From the NCBI GenBank assembly GCA_016928125.1, contig JAFGLK010000343.1, forward strand, positions 1 through 6,206: 6,206 nt of DNA, read 5' to 3'. This document shows positions 1 through 5,994 of the stretch, one piece after another (position 1 is the first letter of the stretch; every line of letters starts with the position of its first letter). The translations under genes and the position numbers were made by a program. Below the pieces are notes generated by a model that made no database searches, was not told the DNA's origin, and saw only the letters and a program-made list of their open reading frames with translations. The DNA is from Anaerolineae bacterium (GTDB taxonomy: Bacteria; Chloroflexota; Anaerolineae; UBA1429).

Positions 1-185
1 ACGCTGCGGATGGTCAAGGCCGGGCCGACCATCTTAGTCCCCTGCCAGGGAAAGAGCGGCTTGAGCGGCATCCACACGTTGCGGATGCCCTGGCGCTTGA
101 AAATCGTCGTGAGGGTGGCCGTGCTCGCGCGCGCGATCACCTCCAGCTTGGCCGGATCGGGTCGCTTGAAGTCGGATCCGTGCAT
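1..185 (-). CDS. RraA-family protein, N-terminal part, cut by the left window edge
   Basis: The reverse strand reads 61 codons without a stop, from ATG at 185 to the left edge. An AGGAGG ribosome binding site (192-197) lies 6 nt upstream and fixes the start. The peptide begins MHGSDFKRPDP. It continues with an ARASTATLTTIFKRQGIRNVW segment and ends MVGPALTIRS. An opening 'ST-T-(L/V)--LK--GIRN' followed by 'MVGPA-T-R' is the usual N-terminal signature of the RraA / HMG-CHA aldolase-like superfamily. Members range from RNase E inhibitors to 4-hydroxy-4-methyl-2-oxoglutarate aldolases and related metal-dependent lyases. The catalytic Arg/Asp motif lies further downstream and is off the window, so the reaction cannot be assigned. 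In a bacterium of this kind a metabolic lyase is likelier than an RNase E regulator (inference). It is transcribed divergently from valS. I saw no convincing promoter of its own. Confidence 0.75.
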   Translation of the reverse strand, partial: MHGSDFKRPDPAKLEVIARASTATLTTIFKRQGIRNVWMPLKPLFPWQGTKMVGPALTIRS

Positions 186-293
186 GGGATGCCTCCTGAT
201 TCAGGGTGTGATCTCGGGCGCCGCAGGGCACAGCCGGGCGGCCCCTGTCAAGGCTTCTTGCACCATTGCACAGGTTTTTTCGCCCGCGCAGGC

Positions 294-322
294 TTGACAC
301 CTTGCCCCGTGCATGCTATGAT
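294..322 (+). promoter_or_regulatory. Sigma-70-type promoter of the valS T-box leader
   Basis: A perfect -35 hexamer TTGACA (294-299) is separated by exactly 17 nt from a TATGAT -10 hexamer (317-322, five of six to TATAAT). Transcription would start at about 328-331. This leaves roughly 20 nt before the first base-paired element of the T-box leader at 352. Such a strong constitutive promoter fits a gene whose control is by attenuation rather than by initiation. Confidence 0.85.
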
Positions 323-339
323 AGTCGTACAATACAACA

Positions 340-641
340 GACACAAGACGACGATCAGGAGGAGTAGGCTGGCGCGAGCTGGTAGAGAAGAGGGGTCACC
401 GGCTGCAAGCCCCTCGCAGCGGACGCAGCTGAAGGTCGCCTGGGAGTTGATCGGTCGAAAGGCCCGTCTGCGAGCCCACTAGATCGGTACGGGTGCGCCC
501 GTTACAGCGTCACGAGTGCGCGCTTCGCGCCCCTCATGGGCCGTGGCGCGAAGCGGAGTGGTACCGCGGAAGGCGTCCGACTGATCCGGCTGCCCTTTCG
601 TCTCCTGGAGCAGGTCTTCACGAGATGAGAGGGTTTTTTTG
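340..641 (+). ncRNA. T-box riboswitch (tRNA-Val-sensing leader of valS)
   Basis: The valS leader has the full layout of a transcriptional T-box. Stem I closes with CGATCA (352-357) against TGATCG (448-453), then AGGC (366-369) against GCCT (438-441), then AGCTG (377-381) against CAGCT (426-430). The apex is GAGGGG (390-395) with CCCCTC (410-415), with an AGAGA motif at 384-388. The 3' side of the internal loop reads GAAGGTC (431-437). It places GUC (435-437), a valine codon, as the specifier. ACGGG/CCCGT (489-493, 498-502) is a small hairpin, perhaps Stem III. A 10-bp helix (522-531 with 545-554) precedes the T-box sequence AGTGGTACCGCGG (557-569). The antiterminator can form by GGAG (555-558) pairing with CTCC (602-605), which competes with the terminator at 593-633. 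Uncharged tRNA-Val should favour readthrough into valS. The boundaries and the Stem II region (454-488) are approximate. Confidence 0.92.
593..640 (+). terminator. Intrinsic terminator of the T-box leader
   Basis: CCCTTTCGTCTC (593-604) pairs fully with GAGATGAGAGGG (622-633), a 12-bp stem with two G-U pairs and a 17-nt loop. A run of seven T (634-640) follows immediately, then GTTTT. The 5' arm overlaps the bases needed for the antiterminator (CTCC at 602-605), so the two folds are mutually exclusive. Confidence 0.9.
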
Positions 642-654
642 TTTTCTCTGACAT

Positions 655-661
655 GGAGGTG
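655..661 (+). promoter_or_regulatory. Ribosome binding site that sets the valS start at 668
   Basis: GGAGGTG (655-661) lies 6 nt before the ATG at 668. An earlier in-frame ATG at 653 overlaps this Shine-Dalgarno sequence and has no ribosome binding site of its own. Starting there would add only MEVNA, so 668 is the better start. Confidence 0.85.
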
Positions 662-667
662 AACGCC

Positions 668-3424
668 ATGAGCAGGCCACCGATCCCGACCGAGATGGGG
701 CGCACGTTCGACCCCGCCGCCATCGAGCGGCCTCTTTACGACTGGTGGGAGGCGCAGGGCTACTTTAGGCCCGTCATCGATCCGGAGCGCAAGCCCTTTG
801 TCATCTCCATGCCGCCGCCGAACGTCACCGGCGCGCTGCATCTCGGCCATGCCATCACCGCCTCGGTGGAGGATGCCCTGATCCGCTACCGGCGCATGAC
901 CGGCCAGCCCACCCTGTGGGTGCCCGGCTCGGACCATGCCGGCATCGCCACCCAGAACGTGGTGGAGCGCGAGCTGGCCAGAGAGGGCCTCACGCGCCAC
1001 GATCTGGGGCGCGAGACGTTCATCGAGCGGGTGTGGGAGTGGAAGGAGGTCTATCACGCGCGGATCACCGAGCAGCACCGGCGCTTGGGCGTCTCGTGCG
1101 ATTGGGAGCGCGAGCGCTTTACGATGGACGAGGGCCTCTCACGTGCCGTGCGCGAGGCGTTCGTGCGCCTGTACGAGGATGGCCTGATCTACCGCGGCGC
1201 CTATCTGATCAACTGGTGTCCCCGCTGCGGCACGGCCATCTCTGACCTGGAGGTGGAGCACGAGGACGAGGAGGCCCACCTCTGGTACGTGCGCTACTGG
1301 AGCGAGGACCGCTCGCACAGCATCACCGTGGCCACCACGCGCCCAGAGACGATCCTGGGCGACACCGCCGTGGCGGTGCACCCCGATGACGCCCGTTACA
1401 CGGACATGGTGGGGCGCAATGTCGTGCTGCCCGCCATCGGGCGCGTGATCCCGATCATCGCCGACGAAGCGGTGGACCCCGAGTTCGGCACGGGCGCGGT
1501 CAAGGTGACCCCGGCCCACGATCCCACCGACTATGAGATTGGCCAGCGCCACGGCCTGCCCATCATCGACGTGATGAACGACGACATGACCATGAACGCC
1601 GAGGCCGGCCCCTACGCCGGGATGGATCGCTTTGAGTGTCGCCAGCAGCTTGTGGCCGACCTGGAGGCCATGGGCGATCTGGTGAAGATCGAGGACCACT
1701 TGCACGCCGTGGGCCACTGCCAGCGCTGCGCGACCATCGTCGAGCCGCGAATCAGCACCCAGTGGTTCGTGCGCGCCAAGCCGCTGGGCGACCCCACGCT
1801 GGAGGCGGTGGAGGATGGCCGTCTGCGCATCGTGCCCGAGCGTTTCACCAAGATCTATCGTAACTGGATGGAGAATATCCGCGATTGGTGCATCTCGCGC
1901 CAGCTCTGGTGGGGGCACCGCATCCCAGTGTGGTATTGCGACGACTGCGGCGCCCAGATCTGCGCCCGCACCGATCCCACCGAGTGCCCCCAATGCGGCA
2001 GCGCAAACATCCACCAGGACGAGGACGTGCTCGACACCTGGTTCTCGTCGGGGCTATGGCCCTTTTCGACGCTCGGCTGGCCGGAGCAGACCGAGGATTT
2101 GGCCTATTTCTACCCCACCTCGGTGCTCGAGACGGGCTATGACATCCTCTTCTTCTGGGTGGCACGCATGGTCATGCTGGGTATGCGCCTGACCGATCAG
2201 GTGCCGTTTCATACGGTCTATCTGCACGGTCTGGTGCGCAATGAGGACGGCAAGAAGATCAGCAAGTCGATGGAGGACGCCTGGCGCTACGACCCGCTCC
2301 ACATGATCGACGAGTACGGTCAGGACCCGCTGCGCTTCACGCTGCTCACCGGCTCGACGCCCGGCACCGACATGCGGCTCTCACCAGCGCGCGTCGAGGC
2401 CAACCGCAACTTTGGCAACAAGATCTGGCAGGCGGCCCGCTTTGTGCTCGCCAAGCTCGACGACGCGCCCCCGCCGCTCGGTGAGCCTGTCGAACCGCCG
2501 GCGGCTGAGCCTGTCGAAGCCGAGTCTCTCGCCCCTTCGACAAGCTCAGGGGCTGCGCCCCTGCCGCTGGCGTCACTGTCCCACCCCGCCGATCGCTGGA
2601 TCGTCAGCCGCTATCATGCCCTGGTCGCCTCGGCCACCCGCCTGATCGAGGGCTACCAACTTGGTGAGGCCGGCCGTCAGATCTATGATTTCCTATGGGG
2701 CGAGTATTGCGACTGGTACATCGAGATGACCAAGGTGCGCTTTCGGGAGAACAGCCAGGAGGCCGGGGACGTCGGCGCGGCGCAAGACGCGCGCGGTGTG
2801 CTCGTGTATGTGTTGGAGGGCTGCCTGCGGCTGCTGCACCCCTACATGCCCTTTGTGACCGAGACGATCTGGCAGTATCTGCCCCACGCGGGCGAGGCGC
2901 TGATCGTGGCGCCCTGGCCGCAGGGGGGCGATACGGATGTCACACTCGAGCAAAGCCTGGAGGGCTTTATGGAGCTGGTGCGCGGCATCCGCAACGCCCG
3001 CACCGAGTACGACGTGGAGCCGGGGCGGCGCATCGCGGCGATCATCTCGGCCGGCGAGAACCTGTCGCTGCTCGAACAGCTCTCCGGCGAGCTCCAGGCC
3101 CTGGCGCGCATCGACCCGCAGCGGTTGCAGATAGCACGCGAGCTGGCCGAGCCGCCGCAAAAGGCGTTGACGCTGGTGGCGGGTGGCTATGCCTGCTACC
3201 TGCCGCTCGCGGCCTTGGTAGACCTGGATCGGGAGCGCACCCGCATTCAGGGCGAGTTGGGAGCGCTCCGCGGTGAGATCAGCCGCTCCGAGAAGCTACT
3301 CGCCAACCCGGGCTTTGTGGGCAAGGCGCCCGAGGCGGTGGTGCAGCGCGAGCGCGACAAGCTGGCCGACCTGGGCCAGTCGCTGGCCACCCTGCAGGAG
3401 CGCCTCACGAGTCTGACAGAGTAG
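668..3424 (+). CDS. valS: Valyl-tRNA synthetase (ValRS)
   Basis: This cytoplasmic class I enzyme charges tRNA-Val with valine and hydrolyses mischarged Thr-tRNA-Val. It has 918 aa from the ATG at 668, a normal ValRS length. Visible elements in order: PPPNVTGALHLGHA with the HIGH motif as HLGH (58-61); a Cys pair C184/C187; the CP1 editing domain with TTRPET (223-228) and GTGAVKVTPAHD (274-285); a second Cys pair C351/C354; the conserved WCISRQLWWGHRIPVW stretch; a zinc ribbon C424-x2-C427 / C440-x2-C443; WFSSGLWPFSTLGWP; the signature lysine loop as KISKS (530-534), followed by MED; an alpha-helical anticodon-binding domain from about residue 643 (ADRWIVSRYHAL); and a C-terminal coiled-coil tRNA-binding arm (about 850-918). 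Residues 605-630 are a low-complexity Pro/Glu/Ser linker encoded by inserted DNA repeats. The upstream T-box with a GUC specifier independently supports the specificity. Confidence 0.98.
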   Translation: MSRPPIPTEMGRTFDPAAIERPLYDWWEAQGYFRPVIDPERKPFVISMPPPNVTGALHLGHAITASVEDALIRYRRMTGQPTLWVPGSDHAGIATQNVVERELAREGLTRHDLGRETFIERVWEWKEVYHARITEQHRRLGVSCDWERERFTMDEGLSRAVREAFVRLYEDGLIYRGAYLINWCPRCGTAISDLEVEHEDEEAHLWYVRYWSEDRSHSITVATTRPETILGDTAVAVHPDDARYTDMVGRNVVLPAIGRVIPIIADEAVDPEFGTGAVKVTPAHDPTDYEIGQRHGLPIIDVMNDDMTMNAEAGPYAGMDRFECRQQLVADLEAMGDLVKIEDHLHAVGHCQRCATIVEPRISTQWFVRAKPLGDPTLEAVEDGRLRIVPERFTKIYRNWMENIRDWCISRQLWWGHRIPVWYCDDCGAQICARTDPTECPQCGSANIHQDEDVLDTWFSSGLWPFSTLGWPEQTEDLAYFYPTSVLETGYDILFFWVARMVMLGMRLTDQVPFHTVYLHGLVRNEDGKKISKSMEDAWRYDPLHMIDEYGQDPLRFTLLTGSTPGTDMRLSPARVEANRNFGNKIWQAARFVLAKLDDAPPPLGEPVEPPAAEPVEAESLAPSTSSGAAPLPLASLSHPADRWIVSRYHALVASATRLIEGYQLGEAGRQIYDFLWGEYCDWYIEMTKVRFRENSQEAGDVGAAQDARGVLVYVLEGCLRLLHPYMPFVTETIWQYLPHAGEALIVAPWPQGGDTDVTLEQSLEGFMELVRGIRNARTEYDVEPGRRIAAIISAGENLSLLEQLSGELQALARIDPQRLQIARELAEPPQKALTLVAGGYACYLPLAALVDLDRERTRIQGELGALRGEISRSEKLLANPGFVGKAPEAVVQRERDKLADLGQSLATLQERLTSLTE
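2482..2494 (+). repeat. Repeat core copy 1 (direct)
   Basis: TGAGCCTGTCGAA, identical over 13 nt to copy 2. It encodes the first EPVE tetrapeptide of the ValRS linker. Its flanks (CGG on the left, CCG on the right) can also pair, so the copy is a potential small hairpin. Confidence 0.8.
2505..2519 (+). repeat. Repeat core copy 2 (direct), left arm of an inverted repeat
   Basis: CTGAGCCTGTCGAAG, extended by one matching base at each end beyond the 13-nt core. It encodes the second EPVE. It is complementary to copy 3 at 14 of 15 positions. Confidence 0.85.
2535..2549 (-). repeat. Repeat core copy 3 (inverted), right arm of an inverted repeat
   Basis: The plus strand reads CTTCGACAAGCTCAG, the reverse complement of CTGAGCTTGTCGAAG. 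It differs from copy 2 by one base (T for C). It encodes PSTSSG in the ValRS frame. It is itself enclosed by GCCCC (2531-2535) and GGGGC (2549-2553). Confidence 0.85.
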
Positions 3425-3430
3425 ATCGTG

Positions 3431-3464
3431 GAGGCCCGCCTCGCGTTCCTGCTGGGCGGGCCTC
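3431..3464 (+). terminator. Terminator-like hairpin after valS
   Basis: GAGGCCCGCC (3431-3440) pairs perfectly with GGCGGGCCTC (3455-3464) across a 14-nt loop, starting 7 nt after the valS stop. The tract after it (TTGGTGTCTGTGTG) is rich in G and T rather than a real T run. Termination may therefore be partial, with some readthrough into the cytochrome gene 45 nt downstream. Confidence 0.65.
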
Positions 3465-3508
3465 TTGGTGTCTGTGTGCTGTCCATGAACCGTGGATAGG
3501 AGGCGATT

Positions 3509-4129
3509 GTGAGCGTCAAGAGGCCGCAACGGCTCTGGGTTTTGGCCCTGGTGGGCGTCGGGGTGTTGGCCATTACGGTCCTGTTGGATCTGATCGTGCC
3601 TTATGACGGCCCGCTCGACCTGATCATCCGGGGTGCGGCGATGGCCGCCTACATGACCACCTTTCTATCGATCCTGTCGAGCCACTCTCTGCGCGAGCTG
3701 GTGCGCTTTTTCGGCACGCCCTTTCTCAAGGTGCATCACTATGCCACCGTCACGAGCCTGATTCTGATGACCGTGCATCCCGTGGCGGTGGCTTTGCGGG
3801 CGGGCAGCCCCGGCGTGTTCGTGCCCGTGATCAGCTCGTGGTACGAGTTCTTTCTGTTCGGGGGGCGTCAGGCCTGGTACCTCTTTCTGATCGCCAGCGG
3901 GGCGGCTCTGGCACGCCGCGTCTGGCGCGCCAACTGGCGCACCCTCCACTGGCTGAGCTACCTGGCGTTCCTGTTTGTCACGGTGCACGGCATCCTGCTG
4001 GGGGCCAACTTTGCGCTGCCCGCGGTGCGGGTTATCGCTCTTCTGATGGCCGTCGCGGTCGTGCGCCTGTTTGTGCTCAAGCGTGCGGCGATGGCGCGTG
4101 AGAAGGCGCGGCGCCCGCGCCCCAGGTAG
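3509..4129 (+). CDS. Ferric-reductase-like transmembrane b-type cytochrome
   Basis: A 206-aa integral membrane protein with a GTG start, set by AGGAGG (3498-3503) five nt upstream. Six hydrophobic segments are visible, at about 9-30, 37-57, 76-95, 121-135, 146-165 and 168-190. A basic tail follows (KRAAMAREKARRPRPR). Two helices carry histidine pairs spaced 13 residues apart: H77/H90 (HHYATVTSLILMTVHP) and H147/H160 (LHWLSYLAFLFVTVHG). This is the arrangement that ligates two stacked b hemes in the ferric reductase / NADPH oxidase / MsrQ (YedZ) superfamily. The family role is to move electrons across the membrane. The FAD- and NAD-binding domains of full ferric reductases are absent, so a separate donor protein is expected. 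No MsrP-type molybdoenzyme gene is in the window, so msrQ is not assigned. A micropeptide frame follows 3 nt after the stop. No clear promoter lies in the 84-nt gap after valS. Confidence 0.85.
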   Translation: MSVKRPQRLWVLALVGVGVLAITVLLDLIVPYDGPLDLIIRGAAMAAYMTTFLSILSSHSLRELVRFFGTPFLKVHHYATVTSLILMTVHPVAVALRAGSPGVFVPVISSWYEFFLFGGRQAWYLFLIASGAALARRVWRANWRTLHWLSYLAFLFVTVHGILLGANFALPAVRVIALLMAVAVVRLFVLKRAAMAREKARRPRPR

Positions 4130-4132
4130 GCG

Positions 4133-4231
4133 ATGGTACACGCCAGGCGGAGGCGAGATGACGCCTTTCTGATCCTCGTCACCTACGTTCTGGGCGCCTG
4201 GCTCCTGGTAAGTCGGGGGGTGATCGGCTAG
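4133..4231 (+). CDS. Possible 32-aa single-pass membrane micropeptide
   Basis: ATG at 4133 opens 32 codons to TAG (4229-4231), 3 nt after the cytochrome stop. The peptide begins MVHARRRRDDAF. It has one hydrophobic segment of about 16-18 residues (AFLILVTYVLGAWLLV, 11-26) and a short SRGVIG tail. The RRRR cluster before the helix predicts a cytoplasmic N-terminus by the positive-inside rule. The Shine-Dalgarno sequence is weak: only AGGTAGG (4124-4130) directly precedes the start, so expression would probably depend on translational coupling to the cytochrome. No family is recognised. It could be an accessory subunit of the heme protein, in the way small subunits accompany bacterial oxidases, or a chance frame. 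The amphipathic layout and the tight spacing are the only support. Confidence 0.45.
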   Translation: MVHARRRRDDAFLILVTYVLGAWLLVSRGVIG

Positions 4232-4285
4232 ACGCGCGTGGGGGCTGGTATCGGTGCGGCGCACGTGAGTGGCGCACAAAGTTCC

Positions 4286-4299
4286 GGCCTCAGCAGGCC
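4286..4299. terminator. Small hairpin between the convergent genes
   Basis: GGCCT (4286-4290), a 4-nt loop and AGGCC (4295-4299) overlap the stop codon of the minus-strand peptidase. Neither side has a T tract, so at most it is a weak terminator or an RNA end-protecting stem. The remaining gap, 4232-4285, shows nothing else. Confidence 0.25.
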
Positions 4300-5894
4300 C
4301 CGACCCGCACCGTCGCCCGATACGGCTCGAACAACTCGCTCACCAGCTCGATGCAGACGCCGCCGGGCAGATCAAGCCGGGTGCGGCCATCGGGATCGCC
4401 CACGCCGTGCAGCGTGGGGCGCGCGCGGCTCCGATCCCGGATCGGACCGGCCTGCGCCCCCTCCCCCAGGGGCAGCTTGGTCACCGTGTCGCCTCGCCCA
4501 TGGGAGGCCGAGATCACGTGATAGACGATCACACCCGACGTCGGCGGGCCATAGGAGGCGGCCGCGTCGCGCGCCTCCACGATGTAGAACGCGCCTGGAT
4601 CGTCGCTCAGCGGGTCGTCCAGCGTCAGGATGGCGTCGTTGGGCTGTTGCCATTCCAGGGCGGTGAGCGTGTAGGTCTCGTTGAGGCGACCGGGTGCGTA
4701 GCGCAGCCAGCCCGCGGCCTGTTTGGTGTACGAGGACATGTGGGTGGGCTGGGCGCGGCGCACTGCCCCCGTCTCGCTGCCGATCCCCATCAGGTCCCAG
4801 ATGCCCACGTCGCCAACATCGCCCCCAGTCTCCTCGCAGATGTAACGGTCAGTGATCCGATGCACGCCCTGCGCCGAGGCTACTCGGCTGTAGAGGGTGT
4901 GCCCCAGCTCGTGCGCCCAGGTGCCGAGCATGTCGGCCTGTGAGATGAGCACGAGGTCCGAGACGTACACGCGCCCTCCCGTCGCGGGCAACCCGATCTC
5001 AAACGCCGCGCCGCCGGCCACGTGCATGGCTCGCGGTGAGGTCGAGCCGGTGGCCCGGTTGAGCGTGTCAAAGGGGGTCACCACGATGACCCGATCCACA
5101 TAGGCCGGCGAGGCGGGCGAGAGCGTGGCCGCGGCGGCTCGCAGGGCCGCGACGACCAGGTCGAACTCGCGACCCGCATAGTCCGCGAGCGCTGGCCCGA
5201 TGCTGAACCAGTCGTCGTCGCCCGCGGGGCCATCGGCGTCGCCCAGGGTGAAGGCGAAATCCACCCGATTGTAGGCGTTCGCGGTATAGTACATCTGAAA
5301 GTAGTCCAGTTGCACGGCAAAGTAGGGCGAGGGCGTCCCGGGCAGATCGTCGGTCTCGGCGCGGATGACCAGGCTGGCGGGCAGGCCGCAGAGGTTGTGG
5401 GCGTCGGCGGCGTCCGCCAGGGCCGCGGCGATGGCGTCCTCGCGCCCCGCGCCCGCGTCGTCGTGGGCCGCCAGGGTGTAAGGCCCGCAGCGCCAGGCGA
5501 TCACGCCCCTGCCCGCCGCGAGCGGATCCTCAGGACGCGAGATGACCGCCTCGCGCCCGCGGTAGAGCCCCAGCACTAGCCCCTGGACGCGCAGGTCGTC
5601 CAGCAGGGAGGGGGCCTGGAGGCCGTCCGCCACGCTGATCACCGCCCGCTGGGCGCCGCCGGAAGCCGCGATCTGCCAGGCCTCGCCGCGCAGGTCGGGG
5701 CGCGCGACGATCTCCCTCGGCCAGCCCAGGCCAGTGCCCGCGTCGCCCAGGATCTGCGCGATGGCCGCCTCGGGCGCCGCGACGGCCGGGACGACCTCCG
5801 CCGCAGACGTGCCGGCTGCCAGCATGTAGGCCAGCGCAAGCAATACCCGCCACACCATCTGCCGCAGGCCGCCGTCCACCTTGTGTTGGTCCAT
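4290..5894 (-). CDS. Exported M6-like zinc metallopeptidase
   Basis: A 534-aa protein starting at the ATG at 5894, set by AGGAGG (minus strand, 5905-5900) with a 5-nt spacer. A signal peptide is visible: a basic start, a hydrophobic core MVWRVLLALAYMLAAG (13-28) and a likely cleavage after TSA (29-31). The mature protein has a roughly 190-aa N-terminal region that I do not recognise. The catalytic part has HELGH (328-332), in which the two His bind zinc and Glu activates water. A GIWDLMG Met-turn-like segment follows (364-370), then PTHMSSYTKQAAGWL (383-397), and later FYIVEARD (436-443) and SGVIVYHV (453-460). This order (HExxH, WDLM, 'K--GW', 'E-R', 'G--(I/V)YHV') is that of the M6 / immune-inhibitor-A group. 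The usual third-ligand extension of the HExxH motif is not conserved: position 335 is Tyr and 338 is Val. H345 or D349 could substitute. It is probably secreted or periplasm/wall-located. The substrate is unknown. Confidence 0.8.
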   Translation of the reverse strand: MDQHKVDGGLRQMVWRVLLALAYMLAAGTSAAEVVPAVAAPEAAIAQILGDAGTGLGWPREIVARPDLRGEAWQIAASGGAQRAVISVADGLQAPSLLDDLRVQGLVLGLYRGREAVISRPEDPLAAGRGVIAWRCGPYTLAAHDDAGAGREDAIAAALADAADAHNLCGLPASLVIRAETDDLPGTPSPYFAVQLDYFQMYYTANAYNRVDFAFTLGDADGPAGDDDWFSIGPALADYAGREFDLVVAALRAAAATLSPASPAYVDRVIVVTPFDTLNRATGSTSPRAMHVAGGAAFEIGLPATGGRVYVSDLVLISQADMLGTWAHELGHTLYSRVASAQGVHRITDRYICEETGGDVGDVGIWDLMGIGSETGAVRRAQPTHMSSYTKQAAGWLRYAPGRLNETYTLTALEWQQPNDAILTLDDPLSDDPGAFYIVEARDAAASYGPPTSGVIVYHVISASHGRGDTVTKLPLGEGAQAGPIRDRSRARPTLHGVGDPDGRTRLDLPGGVCIELVSELFEPYRATVRVGAC

Positions 5895-5913
5895 GCTGCC
5901 CTCCTCCACCCCA

Positions 5914-5951
5914 CGCTCGCTGCGCTCTTTCTGCCCTGAGCGTAGCGTGCG
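5914..5951 (-). other. Hairpin in the 5' leader of the peptidase gene
   Basis: CGCTGCGCTC (5918-5927) pairs with GAGCGTAGCG (5938-5947), one pair being G-T, around a 10-nt loop. Three further pairs extend it (5914-5916 with 5949-5951) past a T-T mismatch. The hairpin ends 8 nt upstream of the Shine-Dalgarno sequence of the minus-strand peptidase. It could influence mRNA stability or translation, or it could be a decayed repeat. No T run follows it in either direction. Confidence 0.5.
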
Positions 5952-5994
5952 CGCGTCAGGAGAAGGTTCGCCCAACGTCAGCCCGCCGTAGGGC

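Larger units (their letters stand above)
2480..2561 (+). repeat. Cluster of three dispersed-type repeats inserted in-frame in valS
   Basis: Three copies of the core TGAGCyTGTCGAA lie within about 70 bp: 2482-2494 and 2506-2518 in direct orientation, and 2536-2548 inverted. Copies 2 and 3 form an inverted repeat of 15 nt with one mismatch around a 15-nt spacer. A second hairpin, GGGGC-TGC-GCCCC, occupies 2549-2561. In the valS frame they read GEPVEPPAAEPVEAE and APSTSSGA (residues 605-630), an uncharged-to-acidic flexible linker. The core resembles a short repeat that I recall as common in intergenic DNA of several GC-rich bacteria, including Chloroflexota. That recall was not checked. No transposase is nearby. 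Confidence 0.85.

Noticed and set aside
246..251. TTGACA on the minus strand as a -35 box for the RraA-family gene
   Set aside because: At 16-18 nt spacing only GC-rich sequence such as CCCTGC is found, with no plausible -10.
242..283. Short direct repeat TTGCAC-N2-TTGCAC-like motif and a T run as an operator or terminator
   Set aside because: It is too short and imperfect, and the T run has no stable stem before it on the plus strand.
34..300. Minus-strand 88-codon frame over the rraA-like start
   Set aside because: It is in a different frame from the RraA-like peptide, which has both the family signature and a strong ribosome binding site.
653..667. Upstream in-frame ATG for valS, adding MEVNA
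   Set aside because: It overlaps the GGAGGTG ribosome binding site of the ATG at 668 and has none of its own.
479..1078. 199-codon minus-strand frame across the T-box and the start of valS
   Set aside because: It crosses structured leader RNA and conserved valS sequence, and its composition is that of a shadow frame.
1139..2014. 291-codon antisense open frame within valS
   Set aside because: It is a shadow of GC-rich coding DNA: His/Ala/Gly/Val-rich composition and no recognisable domain, opposite conserved ValRS sequence.
4269..4943. 224-codon plus-strand frame opposite the peptidase
   Set aside because: It lies antisense to the conserved catalytic region including HELGH and WDLM. It has no ribosome binding site and no recognisable protein features.
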